From JBKEDC01 sp047972995 (lineage in GTDB: Bacteria > Bacteroidota > Bacteroidia > Bacteroidales > Prolixibacteraceae): a stretch of 64,000 nt of DNA. This document shows, one piece after another, positions 28,731-37,773 of this stretch (the stretch's first letter is position 1; every line of letters starts with the position of its first letter). The notes below the pieces were generated by a model that saw only the letters and a list, made by a program, of their open reading frames with translations, had not been told where the DNA came from and made no database searches. Location: NCBI GenBank assembly GCA_047972995.1, contig JBKEBD010000013.1:117112-181111 (forward strand), given 5' to 3'. The translations under genes were made by a program, and so were the position numbers.

Positions 28731-28958
28731 CAAAATAAGCCCTAAGGCGCAAGTTGTGAATGGAAACAAATGAAAAGGAGAGGGGTTCAGTAAGATGCTA
28801 TTTAAGTGCGAAGAACTTGGATGTCGCAAACGAGCTTAAAGCCCTTATTGAATTAGCCTAAATCTCCAAGCTTTAACTTCTACATTAAATCCGTCCAACA
28901 GATTATTAGAATTGCAGTTGTCTTTGAGTGAAATAAATGGCATTTCGTCTAAAAGAAC

Positions 28959-28966
28959 TACCTTTG
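28959..28966 (+). promoter_or_regulatory. -7 box TACCTTTG for ruvC
   Basis: TACCTTTG fits TAnnTTTG and implies transcription from about 28970. The upstream in-frame ATG at 28937 therefore lies outside the transcript, which supports the start at 28985. Confidence 0.55.
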
Positions 28967-28984
28967 CACGAAAGACAGGAAGGC

Positions 28985-29539
28985 ATGGAGAAAGTTGAAA
29001 AGTTGATTTTGGGTATCGACCCCGGTACGGTGGTGATGGGATATGGGCTGATTTCGGTGAAAGGAAATGACGTGCAGGTATTGCAAGCGGGGGTGATTAA
29101 AACGGGGGCGTACAAAGATCATTATTTGCGACTGAATCATTTGTTTTCGCGTATGCAAGCTATTTTGGAAGATACCAAACCCGATGAGCTTGCCATTGAA
29201 TCGGCTTTCTATGGTAAAGATGTGCAAGCGATGTTGAAGCTCGGACGAGCGCAGGGTATCATTATGGGCTTGGCGTTGCAGCGTGATATTCCAATTTTTG
29301 AATATGCTCCCTTGAAGGTGAAGCAAGCCATCACAGGAATGGGGCGAGCTGCCAAAGAGCAAGTGGCTTACTTCTTGAAAAATACCATGAAAATACCTAA
29401 CCTTCCGCCCGAACTTGATGCTACCGATGCTATAGCGGTGGCGGTTTGCCATTATTTGCAGCAAAAGAATCCACTTAGCTCAAAGCAATATAAAGGTTGG
29501 GGCGATTTTATTAAGAAAAACCCGGGAAGGGTGAAGTGA
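28985..29539 (+). CDS. ruvC: Holliday junction resolvase RuvC
   Basis: RuvC cuts Holliday junctions in recombination together with RuvAB. The protein (184 residues from ATG 28985) has the first catalytic aspartate in LILGIDPGTVVMGYGL, the glutamate in LAIESAFYGKDVQAMLKLGR, and the C-terminal acidic pair in PPELDATDAIAVAVCHY. A longer frame from 28937 adds sixteen residues that are not RuvC-like and include the promoter box. It is transcribed away from lipA, and a CDF transporter gene follows after a hairpin element. Confidence 0.95.
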   Translation: MEKVEKLILGIDPGTVVMGYGLISVKGNDVQVLQAGVIKTGAYKDHYLRLNHLFSRMQAILEDTKPDELAIESAFYGKDVQAMLKLGRAQGIIMGLALQRDIPIFEYAPLKVKQAITGMGRAAKEQVAYFLKNTMKIPNLPPELDATDAIAVAVCHYLQQKNPLSSKQYKGWGDFIKKNPGRVK

Positions 29540-29601
29540 AAAAGCCTTCTTTCTCCCCAAGAAAGGAGTGTACAACCTTTTTGAAAATATAAGGATTAAA
29601 G

Positions 29602-29655
29602 AATAATCGCCCCAGTGCTTCTATCCTCCCCCTTGGGGGAGTTTGGGGCTAAAAA
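29602..29655 (+). repeat. Start-codon-proximal hairpin element, copy A
   Basis: AATAA...CCCAGTGC is followed by a perfect inner hairpin (CTCCCCC 29626-29632 with GGGGGAG 29635-29641) inside an outer stem (GCCCCA 29609-29614 with TGGGGC 29644-29649). It ends 8-14 bases before ATG 29663. Related copies precede cysS, the NagB-like gene and xylA. Confidence 0.7.
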
Positions 29656-29662
29656 TACAACC

Positions 29663-30520
29663 ATGAACGACAAACAAAAGTATATTAAGTATGAAGGATG
29701 GATTTCTATCATCAGCAATATTTTTCTATTTGTATTAAAGTATTGGGTAGGATTGGTTTCGGGCTCAATTGCACTGATTGCCGATGCGTGGCATACACTC
29801 ACCGATTCGGTATCGTCGGTTATTGTGTTGGTGGGAGGTAAGATTTCAAGCAAGCCTGCCGACAAGGAGCACCCTTACGGTCATGGGCGAGCAGAGCATA
29901 TTGCAGCCATTGTAATTGGCATATTGCTTTTTGTGGTGGCATTCGATTTTGTGGCATCGGGTGTTGAAAAACTGAAAGAACAAGAAACAGTAGTCTTTGG
30001 ACGAATGGCATATATTGCCACAATTATATCGATAGTTGTGAAAGAAGGGATGGCGCAATATGCACTGTGGGCTTATGGCAAGACGGGTGCCTCCATATTA
30101 AAAGCCGATGCATGGCATCACCGCACCGATTCAATATCGTCGTTGGTAATTTTAATTGGTCTCTTTTTCGGTAAATATTTCTGGTGGATTGATGGTGTAC
30201 TTGCCATTTTTGTGGCTATCATGATTGCCAAGGTAGGCTATGATATTTTGCACGATGAAATACGTTCTTTACTTGGTGAGCCAGTTGAAGAAGAGTTGAA
30301 AGAGTCTATTGAAGATGCTATGATGAGAGAGTTTGACTATAACATAGGTATTCACCATATGCTTATCCATCGTTATGGTGACCATTGCGAGATGAGCTGC
30401 CACATTAAACTAAATAAAGATATGCGCTTGGAAGATGTGCACGCTGTGTGCACGCAAGTAGAGCGCGTGTTAGATGAGCAATTCAATATTGTGGCTACGG
30501 TACATCCCGAACCCTTGTAA
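29663..30520 (+). CDS. Cation diffusion facilitator (CDF) family transporter
   Basis: This is an inner-membrane divalent metal/proton antiporter. The protein (285 residues from ATG 29663) has the metal-site helix SIALIADAWHTLTDSVSS (HxxxD), the second site ADAWHHRTDSISS, the linker KEHPYGHGRAEHIAA, and a cytoplasmic C-terminal domain with HHMLIHRYGDHCEMSCHI. Zinc, iron, manganese and cobalt are all possible. The histidine/aspartate pairs suggest zinc or iron but do not decide it. A frame extension to 29615 is rejected because it reads through the hairpin element. Confidence 0.92.
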   Translation: MNDKQKYIKYEGWISIISNIFLFVLKYWVGLVSGSIALIADAWHTLTDSVSSVIVLVGGKISSKPADKEHPYGHGRAEHIAAIVIGILLFVVAFDFVASGVEKLKEQETVVFGRMAYIATIISIVVKEGMAQYALWAYGKTGASILKADAWHHRTDSISSLVILIGLFFGKYFWWIDGVLAIFVAIMIAKVGYDILHDEIRSLLGEPVEEELKESIEDAMMREFDYNIGIHHMLIHRYGDHCEMSCHIKLNKDMRLEDVHAVCTQVERVLDEQFNIVATVHPEPL

Positions 30521-30571
30521 AAGCATCATGCTTTGCGCCTTTCTGCATCATTAGAAAGGCGCAAGACATGA

Positions 30572-32920
30572 TTATCTTCTCGAATTTACGGCTTTTTTAT
30601 AGTTGGTAGTGCGTGTGGTGGAACGCTGACGGTTTTGTGCTGCTTGGTTTAAATTTTGTGTGGTGGTTGTTCGGTTTACATGGCTTGTAGCCGCTCTTTT
30701 GGTAGTGGTGGTTGAGCTGAGATTAACGTTGTTTGTAGCCCTGCCGCTTGAAGTGTTGCCAATATTTCTCGTTGGTCTGCTATTTGACGTGTTCAAAGTA
30801 CCACGATTATTGTTAATTGTATTCCTCCCGTTATTCTTGTTTGTTGAATTTGACGAGTTGTTGGTATTCACTTGACCGCTGTTGTTTGAAGTTGGGCGGT
30901 TGGTGCTTACTCCCGATGTACCTTTGTTATTGTTAGAGTTTGTAGAAACGCGACCATTCGAAGTGTTTGTTCGTCCGCTAGTGTTAGAGGTTCTATTGTT
31001 TGTTGAAGGACGAGTTGTATTCACCTTGTTCCACGACGAATTATTTCGACTCTGCCAAGAGTTTCCTTTTTGTTGGTAAACATTTCCTTGTCGATCGGTA
31101 TATACATTATTCCGAGTTCTATTATTGCCTTTTACCGATGTGCGATTGATGTTGCTCGTTTTTACTCCACGAGGATGTGAGCTGTACACGTTTTGCGAGC
31201 GTCGGGGAGCGTAATAGGTAGGTTTCGAGCGTTGACCATAATATCCGCGTGATGGGTGAGGAGGAGTGTGTGAAGGGCGATAAGCTGGCACGCCCCAATA
31301 GCCACCACTGTGGTAGTGCGAATGAGCATATGCCCAGCTCGAATTATACCACCCAGAATATGACCAACGGAAGCCAATACTCCATCCTGCCCAAGGGTTA
31401 TAACTCATATTGAACCCAAAGGTAGCAGGACGAGGATAATAATATCTTCCACGCCAAGGACGGTAGTAATAGCCCGTGCCGTAAATTACGGTGCGGTTAT
31501 ATACGTAAGAACCATAATATCCGGGAGTGTAGCCCACGTAAACCGCATCGGGAGTAACATCGTAGATGTAAACATATTTTACATTATATACAGGACTGCT
31601 AGGCCGTATCTTTTCCACCTGTTGAGGTCGCATGGTAGCTACCTGCCAAGGCCCATTTGGGCTGTTTGCAACAAACCAAATACCATTATCGACGCAGTAA
31701 TATTGATTGCCATCGCGAATGATGGTTTGTTCTGAATTTTCCACATATTGCATGGAAGTGCCATCGATGTTTTGATAAACGGGCGTGCCATCATAGCTTA
31801 CATCTACCGATGTGTTTGCTCTGTTTACTTCGGCAGTTTGTGGAATTGAATTGTCGAGAATAGCATCGCGAGAAGCCGAAGTGCCGGGCACATTTGCCAG
31901 TACAATGTCGGAACTAGATCCTTGCTCAATTTGGGCAAATGTGGCGGGTAGCTCATCGCTAGGCACATAGTTCCAAGTGCTGGTTAGCTCATGAGCTGCA
32001 TACCATCTGCCTGAAAGCACTACATAGTATTGTTGCGAGTCGATGTCGAGGAAAAGATAGTTGTCGGAATTTGTTATAGCAAGCAAATTCGTTCCTTTTA
32101 GCGGCTCAAACTTCGGCTCACCATCAAACTGGATAAGCTCGGCGGGCGAATCCTTCACAATAATATCGAGCACTTCGGTACTGTAAGAGTAGTCCTCATC
32201 GTCGTTGTTTTTGTCTATTTCTTGTTTGATTTCTGCTAAAATGCCGGTTGGATTGTTTACCACACCATAACCACTTTTGAGCTGTTTTGAGCTATACCAT
32301 TTCCCTTCGGCATAAACATAAAACACGCTTTTTTTAGTGTCTTTCAGCACGCAGTAGGGGGTGTTTGTTATTTGTGAAAGGTGGCTTGTTTCATCAACTT
32401 CCTCCAAAACAGGTTCTCCATCAATGTAGATAAGCATGGAAGGACGATAAGCTAATACAATTTCGGGGGCATCGTTGTTGAACTCCTCGTTTTTGTTGTT
32501 TAAATCATTTTCATAGGTGCTAATGAGTTGATCGGTTGGGATTTGCCAATCCCATTTGGACACTTCTTGAATGATAGTTTTTTTCAGCTTTTCTAAATCC
32601 TCATCGCTCACCTGATCTGAAAATTTCACATTAGGAATTTTAATGCTTCTCACCGTTGAGGTGCGACTGTTGCGATCATTTTCTATAACAGCATCAATCC
32701 AAATAGCACCAAAAATGGGCGAATTGCCATCTTTTTTTATCGAAATGGCAGCTCGACTCGATATATTCACCCCGTCGAGCTCTTCGGTTTGGGGTTGGTA
32801 AATGGTAATTTCAGCATGACTAGTTTTTATTTGCTGCGGCCAATTGATGGCCCACGCCGAAGCGTTTTGCCCTAGCACTAGCGTTACTAAGAGCAAGGTT
32901 TGAAGGAATATCTTTTTCAT
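30572..32920 (-). CDS. Large exported protein with Tyr-rich core and Asn/Ser/Thr/Arg-rich tail
   Basis: From ATG 32920 the product is 782 residues with a signal peptide (KIFLQTLLLVTLVLGQNASA). Residues 20-420 form repeated modules of about 100 residues containing PAELIQFDGEPKFEPL-type lines followed by YFVYAEGKWY/YYVVLSGRWYAA. Next comes a Tyr/Gly/Trp-rich stretch (YYRPWRGRYYYPRP). The last 200 residues are low complexity in N, S, T, R and G. Similar proteins are sometimes labelled carbohydrate-binding family V/XII, but I see no proven domain. It is probably an outer-surface or extracellular structural protein. It converges on the CDF transporter gene. Confidence 0.75.
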   Translation of the reverse strand: MKKIFLQTLLLVTLVLGQNASAWAINWPQQIKTSHAEITIYQPQTEELDGVNISSRAAISIKKDGNSPIFGAIWIDAVIENDRNSRTSTVRSIKIPNVKFSDQVSDEDLEKLKKTIIQEVSKWDWQIPTDQLISTYENDLNNKNEEFNNDAPEIVLAYRPSMLIYIDGEPVLEEVDETSHLSQITNTPYCVLKDTKKSVFYVYAEGKWYSSKQLKSGYGVVNNPTGILAEIKQEIDKNNDDEDYSYSTEVLDIIVKDSPAELIQFDGEPKFEPLKGTNLLAITNSDNYLFLDIDSQQYYVVLSGRWYAAHELTSTWNYVPSDELPATFAQIEQGSSSDIVLANVPGTSASRDAILDNSIPQTAEVNRANTSVDVSYDGTPVYQNIDGTSMQYVENSEQTIIRDGNQYYCVDNGIWFVANSPNGPWQVATMRPQQVEKIRPSSPVYNVKYVYIYDVTPDAVYVGYTPGYYGSYVYNRTVIYGTGYYYRPWRGRYYYPRPATFGFNMSYNPWAGWSIGFRWSYSGWYNSSWAYAHSHYHSGGYWGVPAYRPSHTPPHPSRGYYGQRSKPTYYAPRRSQNVYSSHPRGVKTSNINRTSVKGNNRTRNNVYTDRQGNVYQQKGNSWQSRNNSSWNKVNTTRPSTNNRTSNTSGRTNTSNGRVSTNSNNNKGTSGVSTNRPTSNNSGQVNTNNSSNSTNKNNGRNTINNNRGTLNTSNSRPTRNIGNTSSGRATNNVNLSSTTTTKRAATSHVNRTTTTQNLNQAAQNRQRSTTRTTNYKKAVNSRR

Positions 32921-33215
32921 TGTCGTGTAATTTTGAGTGATATTAAGCATTTGAATGTTATGTGTCGAGTTATTAAATGTTAAAGTTAATTATGCGCAAA
33001 GGTGAGATTCTAGAAAATATTTTCCTCGCATTGCTATGTCAATCATCAAAAATGATGCCAAATGCGAAGGTAATTGCTTTTTCTTAGGTTGCTTTTAGAA
33101 GTCAATAAATAAAGATGAAAAAAATGAAATTAAATGTTAATGATAAACCACATGGTAATAGATATTGTTGTTACTTTGGAAAACGGAAGTATAAATTAAA
33201 TAGAATATATTTACA

Positions 33216-34052
33216 ATGAATGATTTTTTTGCAAACCTAACAAGCGGTGATACCGCAGGTAAAATTTATGAATTAATAGTTTCTTACGGATTGAAACTAG
33301 CGGGTGCACTCCTAACGTTAATCATCGGGTGGTGGTTGATTTCAATGGTTTGCCGAACCGTTAAAAAGATGATGCACAAACAAGGTGTTGAGCCTTCGTT
33401 GAGTGGCTTTGTGAACAGTACATTGAGCATTTCTCTGAAAGCGGTGTTAATTGTGGTGTGTGTGAGTATGCTTGGTGTAGAAATGACTTCAGTAGTGGCT
33501 ATCTTTGGTGCAGCTGGTTTGGCTGTTGGTATGGCACTTTCGGGCACTTTGCAAAACTTTGCAGGTGGAGTTATGATTCTTCTTTTCCGTCCGTTTAAGG
33601 TGGGCGATTTTATTGAAGCTCAAGGATACATGGGTACCGTGAAAGAAATTCAAATCTTCATAACTGTATTAACTACACCAGATAATAAAACGGTGTTGGT
33701 TCCTAACGGACCACTTTCAAATGGCTCATTAGTTAACTATTCTCGTCAAGAGCGTCGCCGTGTTGATTTCTCTTTTGGCATTGCTTATGGTCATGAATTT
33801 AACCACGCCAAAAAAGTGTTGGCAGACTTAGTGAAAGCCGATGCACGCATTATTCAAGATGAAGCTAATCAGATTTTGCTTGGTGCTATGGCCGATAGTT
33901 CGGTAAATATTACGGTGCGTGTGTGGGTGAAAGGTGATGATTATTGGGATGTATTTTTCGATATGAACGAAAAAGTGTATGCAGCATTCAATGCAAACAA
34001 CATCAGTATTCCATTCCCACAAATGGATGTTCATGTGAACACTGTAAAATAA
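33216..34052 (+). CDS. Small-conductance mechanosensitive channel (MscS family)
   Basis: The 278-residue protein opens on membrane tension and releases solutes after osmotic downshock. It has three N-terminal membrane helices. The pore helix is GAAGLAVGMALSGTLQNFAG, with the regular Ala/Gly pattern of MscS TM3. The beta domain follows with FRPFKVGDFIEAQGYMGTV and VPNGPLSNGSLVNYS, and then the C-terminal alpha/beta part. The length is close to E. coli MscS. It is a single gene closed by a hairpin terminator 27 bp after the stop. Confidence 0.95.
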   Translation: MNDFFANLTSGDTAGKIYELIVSYGLKLAGALLTLIIGWWLISMVCRTVKKMMHKQGVEPSLSGFVNSTLSISLKAVLIVVCVSMLGVEMTSVVAIFGAAGLAVGMALSGTLQNFAGGVMILLFRPFKVGDFIEAQGYMGTVKEIQIFITVLTTPDNKTVLVPNGPLSNGSLVNYSRQERRRVDFSFGIAYGHEFNHAKKVLADLVKADARIIQDEANQILLGAMADSSVNITVRVWVKGDDYWDVFFDMNEKVYAAFNANNISIPFPQMDVHVNTVK

Positions 34053-34078
34053 AAAATAAACCATATTATGTTTATCAG

Positions 34079-34106
34079 AGAGGGTGCTGCGGCATCCTCT
34101 TTTTTG
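34079..34106 (+). terminator. Terminator of the mscS-like gene
   Basis: AGAGGGTGC pairs with GCATCCTCT (one G-U) around a 4-base loop, followed by a T run. Confidence 0.85.
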
Positions 34107-34329
34107 TTTGTTGAGAGTAACTTTCAGCAATGGTTTGAACGTTGAGTCTAAAGGACTGAATATCTCGTTTTTCTTCTAAAGAGAAGAGTGATTGTAACTT
34201 ATCACTTCTTTAAAAAAATGGCGTTGTTCTGAATTTTAGTCAAAAGGTGAAGTAATTCGGTGTTTTATTTGCTTATCGATTCTGAAAGTTCTACTTTTCA
34301 CACCGTTAAACAACTAAAAAGAAAAACTT

Positions 34330-34992
34330 ATGAGTGATTACTTCTCTGATCCCATTGGGAGATTGATGGGGTTGCGTTATAAATCGCATCCTTGGCATGG
34401 TGTACATATTGGTAAAGAAGCCCCAAACAAAGTAACAGCTTTCATTGAGGTAGTGCCTACCGACACCGTGAAATATGAGATTGAAAAAGACAGTGGATAT
34501 TTATTCCTCGACCGACCACAGAAATATTCCAACGTGGTGCCTGCACTCTACGGTTTTATTCCTCAAACATATTGCGGTGAGGGGGTAGGTAAGCTTTGTA
34601 TGTCGAAAACAGGAAAAAAAAATATTGTGGGCGACCGTGACCCGATTGATATTTGTGTGCTTACAGAACGCGATATTGCCCATGGCGACATCTTGGTTCA
34701 TGCGCGACCTATTGGCGGATTCCGCATGATTGATGGCGATGAAGCCGATGATAAAATCATTGCGGTGCTTGATAACGATGTGGTGTATGAGCAGTTTGAA
34801 AATCTTTCGGAGTTGCCTCCTATTGTGGTGCAACGTTTGAAGCACTATTTCCTAACTTACAAGGATATGCCCGGACAACCAAACGACACCGAAATCACTC
34901 ATGTGTATGACTCCGATGAGGCTTTCGAAGTGATAAAATACTCAATGCAAGACTATAAAACAAGATTTGAAAATCTGTTTCAATTGCGCTAA
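34330..34992 (+). CDS. ppa: Inorganic pyrophosphatase (family I)
   Basis: This soluble enzyme hydrolyses pyrophosphate to drive biosynthesis. The 220-residue protein has the family I motifs: EKDSGYLFLDRPQKYSN, YGFIPQTYCGE and the metal-binding signature DRDPIDICVL, then GGFRMIDGDEADDKIIAV. This is longer than the 175-residue E. coli enzyme but matches the longer bacterial and eukaryote-like group. It is expected in the cytoplasm and to need magnesium. It is a single gene with a strong terminator. Confidence 0.93.
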   Translation: MSDYFSDPIGRLMGLRYKSHPWHGVHIGKEAPNKVTAFIEVVPTDTVKYEIEKDSGYLFLDRPQKYSNVVPALYGFIPQTYCGEGVGKLCMSKTGKKNIVGDRDPIDICVLTERDIAHGDILVHARPIGGFRMIDGDEADDKIIAVLDNDVVYEQFENLSELPPIVVQRLKHYFLTYKDMPGQPNDTEITHVYDSDEAFEVIKYSMQDYKTRFENLFQLR

Positions 34993-35018
34993 TTACATGG
35001 CATAACGGACTTGAAACG

Positions 35019-35068
35019 ACGGATTTCAGGTAGTAGCCTAAGGTTGACTATCTGAAATCCGTTTTTTT
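35019..35068 (+). terminator. Terminator of the pyrophosphatase gene
   Basis: A 16-bp stem with one G-U pair (35019-35034 with 35047-35062) is followed by TTTTTT. Apart from a poly-C/poly-A patch near 35153-35170, I see nothing else in the gap before 35381. Confidence 0.88.
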
Positions 35069-35380
35069 GTGCTGCTATTGAGCATGAGGGAGTCATATGC
35101 TGAACACTCAAATTCACGATTTTTGGTCTTTGGGTAAGATCCCAACGCTCTCCCCCCCCAAAAAAAATATTTTCAACAAAAAAATGGCTGTTTTCCAATG
35201 TCAACGCTGGCGATAATACACTGAAAATAAGAATTAGCTTTAAAAATCAAATTGCAATCTCAGAGCTTAGGTTAATTGTGTTGGATATTAAAAGGTTAGT
35301 TTCCAATAGACTAATGCTATATTTGGTTGTGAGCATATGAAAAATTGAACGTTAATCGTTATTAACGTTATTGTTTTTAT

Positions 35381-35388
35381 TATTTTTG
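35381..35388 (+). promoter_or_regulatory. -7 box TATTTTTG, five bases before the start codon
   Basis: TATTTTTG fits TAnnTTTG and ends at 35388, with ATG at 35394. The predicted transcript therefore starts at or within a few bases of the start codon. No -33 match at the right spacing. Confidence 0.45.
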
Positions 35389-35393
35389 CATCA

Positions 35394-36203
35394 ATGCGCA
35401 AAATATTATCATTAACCATATTGGTTTTAACAATGTTAGCACCGTTAGCTTCGGTGGCTCAATCAGATGATACACTCATCGATCCGGTGTTGGTGTATTT
35501 TAAAGGGAAACTTGTGGATAAAATTTCAGGGAAACCTGTGCCCTACGCCAATGTGGTAAACCTACGCACGCGCGGAGGAACTAGTACCGATATTAACGGA
35601 AATTTCTCGATGGAAATGCTGAATGTAGATACCATGATGATTTCGGTGCTAGGCTATGATAAAGACCGATTGACCATTCCGCTAACCTACCGCGAAGATA
35701 GCGTGCAAGTGTATGCCGTAGAGCCAATACGATTCCCAATTAGTCAGGTTGATGTAACGGGCAAGAAACGAGAGCTAAACTTTGGCGACCTCGGCACAGG
35801 GAAAGTAGATTCACTTTCGCCAGAATATCGTGCCACCACATGGGCTGAAAAACCAAAATGGTGGCAAGCCTTCTTGAACCCGCTGAAATATGCCGAGTAC
35901 CAAGGAAAAGGAGAGAAAGAACGTCGCGAAATGAGAGAAGCTTTAGCAAGTGAAGCCGATTGGAATAGGCTAACAAAATACTATAATCAAGATATGGTGT
36001 ATGAGCTTACGGGGCTGAAAGGTGCTCCTGCCGACACGTTCATGATGTATTTCAATCAGCACAATAGGCTAACAGGCAGATCTACTGAATACGATGTGCG
36101 AGAAGCCATTGGTAGGCTATATGGCGAATACATGAAACAGAAATATGGGAGAACCCCATTGAACTCGACCGATGAGGACGACGAAAACCCCAAAGAAGAT
36201 TAA
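35394..36203 (+). CDS. Carboxypeptidase-regulatory-like domain protein
   Basis: The 269-residue protein has a signal peptide (MRKILSLTILVLTMLAPLAS, cleavage near VAQ). Residues 30-110 form a CarboxypepD_reg-like beta-sandwich with the usual KGKLVDKISGKPVPYANVV, DINGNFSM and DTMMISVLGYD elements. In Bacteroidota this domain also opens SusC-type receptors, but no plug or barrel follows here. The C-terminal half is charged and helical with no motif I know. It lies 55 bp before cysS on the same strand, and its stop codon is within the hairpin-element copy B. Confidence 0.8.
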   Translation: MRKILSLTILVLTMLAPLASVAQSDDTLIDPVLVYFKGKLVDKISGKPVPYANVVNLRTRGGTSTDINGNFSMEMLNVDTMMISVLGYDKDRLTIPLTYREDSVQVYAVEPIRFPISQVDVTGKKRELNFGDLGTGKVDSLSPEYRATTWAEKPKWWQAFLNPLKYAEYQGKGEKERREMREALASEADWNRLTKYYNQDMVYELTGLKGAPADTFMMYFNQHNRLTGRSTEYDVREAIGRLYGEYMKQKYGRTPLNSTDEDDENPKED

Positions 36204-36253
36204 ATAAACCCAGTGCCTCTAGATTTTATGAGAAGCAAAAGAGGGCTAAAAAT
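36202..36253 (+). repeat. Start-codon-proximal element, degenerate copy B
   Basis: AAATAAACCCAGTGCCTCT at the start and AGAGGGCTAAAAATAG at the end match copy A. The outer stem GCCTCT/AGAGGGC remains, but the inner G/C hairpin is lost. It ends 5 bases before the cysS ATG. Confidence 0.5.
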
Positions 36254-36258
36254 AGAAT

Positions 36259-37725
36259 ATGACACAGTTATCAATATACAATACGCTTTCGCGATCGAAA
36301 GAATTATTTCAACCCATCCATGAGGGAAAGGTTGGTCTTTATGTGTGTGGGCCAACAGTTTACGGTAAGTCTCACTTAGGTCATGCTCGACCAGCAGTTA
36401 CCTTCGACTTGCTCTTTCGTTACCTCACCCATCTAGGCTACAAAGTGCGCTATGTGCGCAATATAACCGATGTGGGGCACTTGGCAAATGATGCCGATGA
36501 AGGGGAAGATAAGATTGCAAAGAAAGCGCGATTAGATGAGTTGGAGCCGATGGAAGTAGTGCAAATGTACACCAACGACTATCACGACTGTATGCGAGCA
36601 TTAAATGTACTTTCACCAAGCATCGAACCACGAGCTACTGGGCATATCCTAGAGCAAATCGATTTGGTGGAGGGAATCTTAGCTTCGGGCTATGCCTATG
36701 AAAGCGAAGGTTCCGTGTATTTTGATGTGCCAAAATATGCCAAAGATTTCCCTTATGGCGAGCTTTCGGGCAGAAAGATTGAGGATTTACAAGCCAACAC
36801 GCGCGACTTAGATGGACAGCACGAAAAACGCTCGCCACTTGATTTTGCTATTTGGAAGAAAGCATCTCCAGATCATCTCATGCGTTGGAAATCGCGTTGG
36901 AGTGATGGCTTCCCCGGTTGGCATTTGGAATGTACAGCCATGGGATGTAAATATTTGGGTGAAGAATTCGATATCCACGGAGGAGGTATGGATTTAACCT
37001 TTCCACACCATGAGGCCGAAATTGCACAATCGAAAGCCGCTTATGGTCGTGCTTCGGTGCGCTATTGGATGCACAATAACATGATTACCCTTAATGGACA
37101 AAAAATGGGTAAATCGTTAGGCAATGCCATTTCGCTCGATATGTTTTTTAGTGGAGAACACGATTTGCTTGAACGTGCCTACAATCCCATGGTGATTCGC
37201 TTTTTCATGCTTACTGCACACTATCGCAGCACATTGGATTTCTCAAATGAAGCATTGCAAGCTGCAGAAAAGGGTATGGAACGACTGCTCAAAGCTTGCG
37301 AAACAATCGATAAAATTACGGCTTTTGGTGATTCGACAGTGCAAGTGGGCGAGCTTCGAGCGAAATGTTTCGATGCCATGAACGACGATTTGAATACGCC
37401 AATCACCATTGCTCATTTGTTTGATGGCGTGAAAATCATCAACCAACTAGCCGATGGCAAAGCTACTATCAGCGAAGCTGATTTGAAAGACTTGAAAGAC
37501 CTATATAACACCTTCGTGTTTGAGCTTTTTGGTTTGAAAGCCGAAGAGAAAAGCGATTCAAGTATGCAAGCCCTCGATTATGCCATGGGCTTAATTCTGC
37601 AACTTCGTGCCGATGCCAAAAACAATAAAGATTGGACAACAGCCGACAAAATTCGCGACGAACTCGCCGCTGCAGGCATCGCGGTGAAAGATGGTAAAGA
37701 TGGCGCAAGCTGGGAATTAAATTAA
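36259..37725 (+). CDS. cysS: Cysteinyl-tRNA synthetase
   Basis: The enzyme charges tRNA-Cys. The 488-residue protein has YVCGPTVYGKSHLGHARP, which combines the first zinc-ligand cysteine and the HLGH form of HIGH. The other zinc ligands appear in WHLECTAMG and GGGMDLTFPHHEAEIAQ, and the KMSKS loop is KMGKSLGNAI, with Gly in place of Ser. The anticodon-binding C-terminal part ends in the IRDELAAAGIAVKDG motif typical of CysRS. The length is slightly above E. coli (461). It is followed 48 bp later by the NlpC/P60 gene. Confidence 0.97.
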   Translation: MTQLSIYNTLSRSKELFQPIHEGKVGLYVCGPTVYGKSHLGHARPAVTFDLLFRYLTHLGYKVRYVRNITDVGHLANDADEGEDKIAKKARLDELEPMEVVQMYTNDYHDCMRALNVLSPSIEPRATGHILEQIDLVEGILASGYAYESEGSVYFDVPKYAKDFPYGELSGRKIEDLQANTRDLDGQHEKRSPLDFAIWKKASPDHLMRWKSRWSDGFPGWHLECTAMGCKYLGEEFDIHGGGMDLTFPHHEAEIAQSKAAYGRASVRYWMHNNMITLNGQKMGKSLGNAISLDMFFSGEHDLLERAYNPMVIRFFMLTAHYRSTLDFSNEALQAAEKGMERLLKACETIDKITAFGDSTVQVGELRAKCFDAMNDDLNTPITIAHLFDGVKIINQLADGKATISEADLKDLKDLYNTFVFELFGLKAEEKSDSSMQALDYAMGLILQLRADAKNNKDWTTADKIRDELAAAGIAVKDGKDGASWELN

Positions 37726-37773
37726 AAAGTAGAAGTGCAAAGCTATAATATGCTTTGCATTTGGCATCTAACA

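Noticed and set aside
35153..35170. Poly-C/poly-A tract (CCCCCCCC followed by A run) as a phase-variation switch
   Set aside because: It lies in an intergenic gap more than 200 bases before the next start, not in a coding or promoter position.
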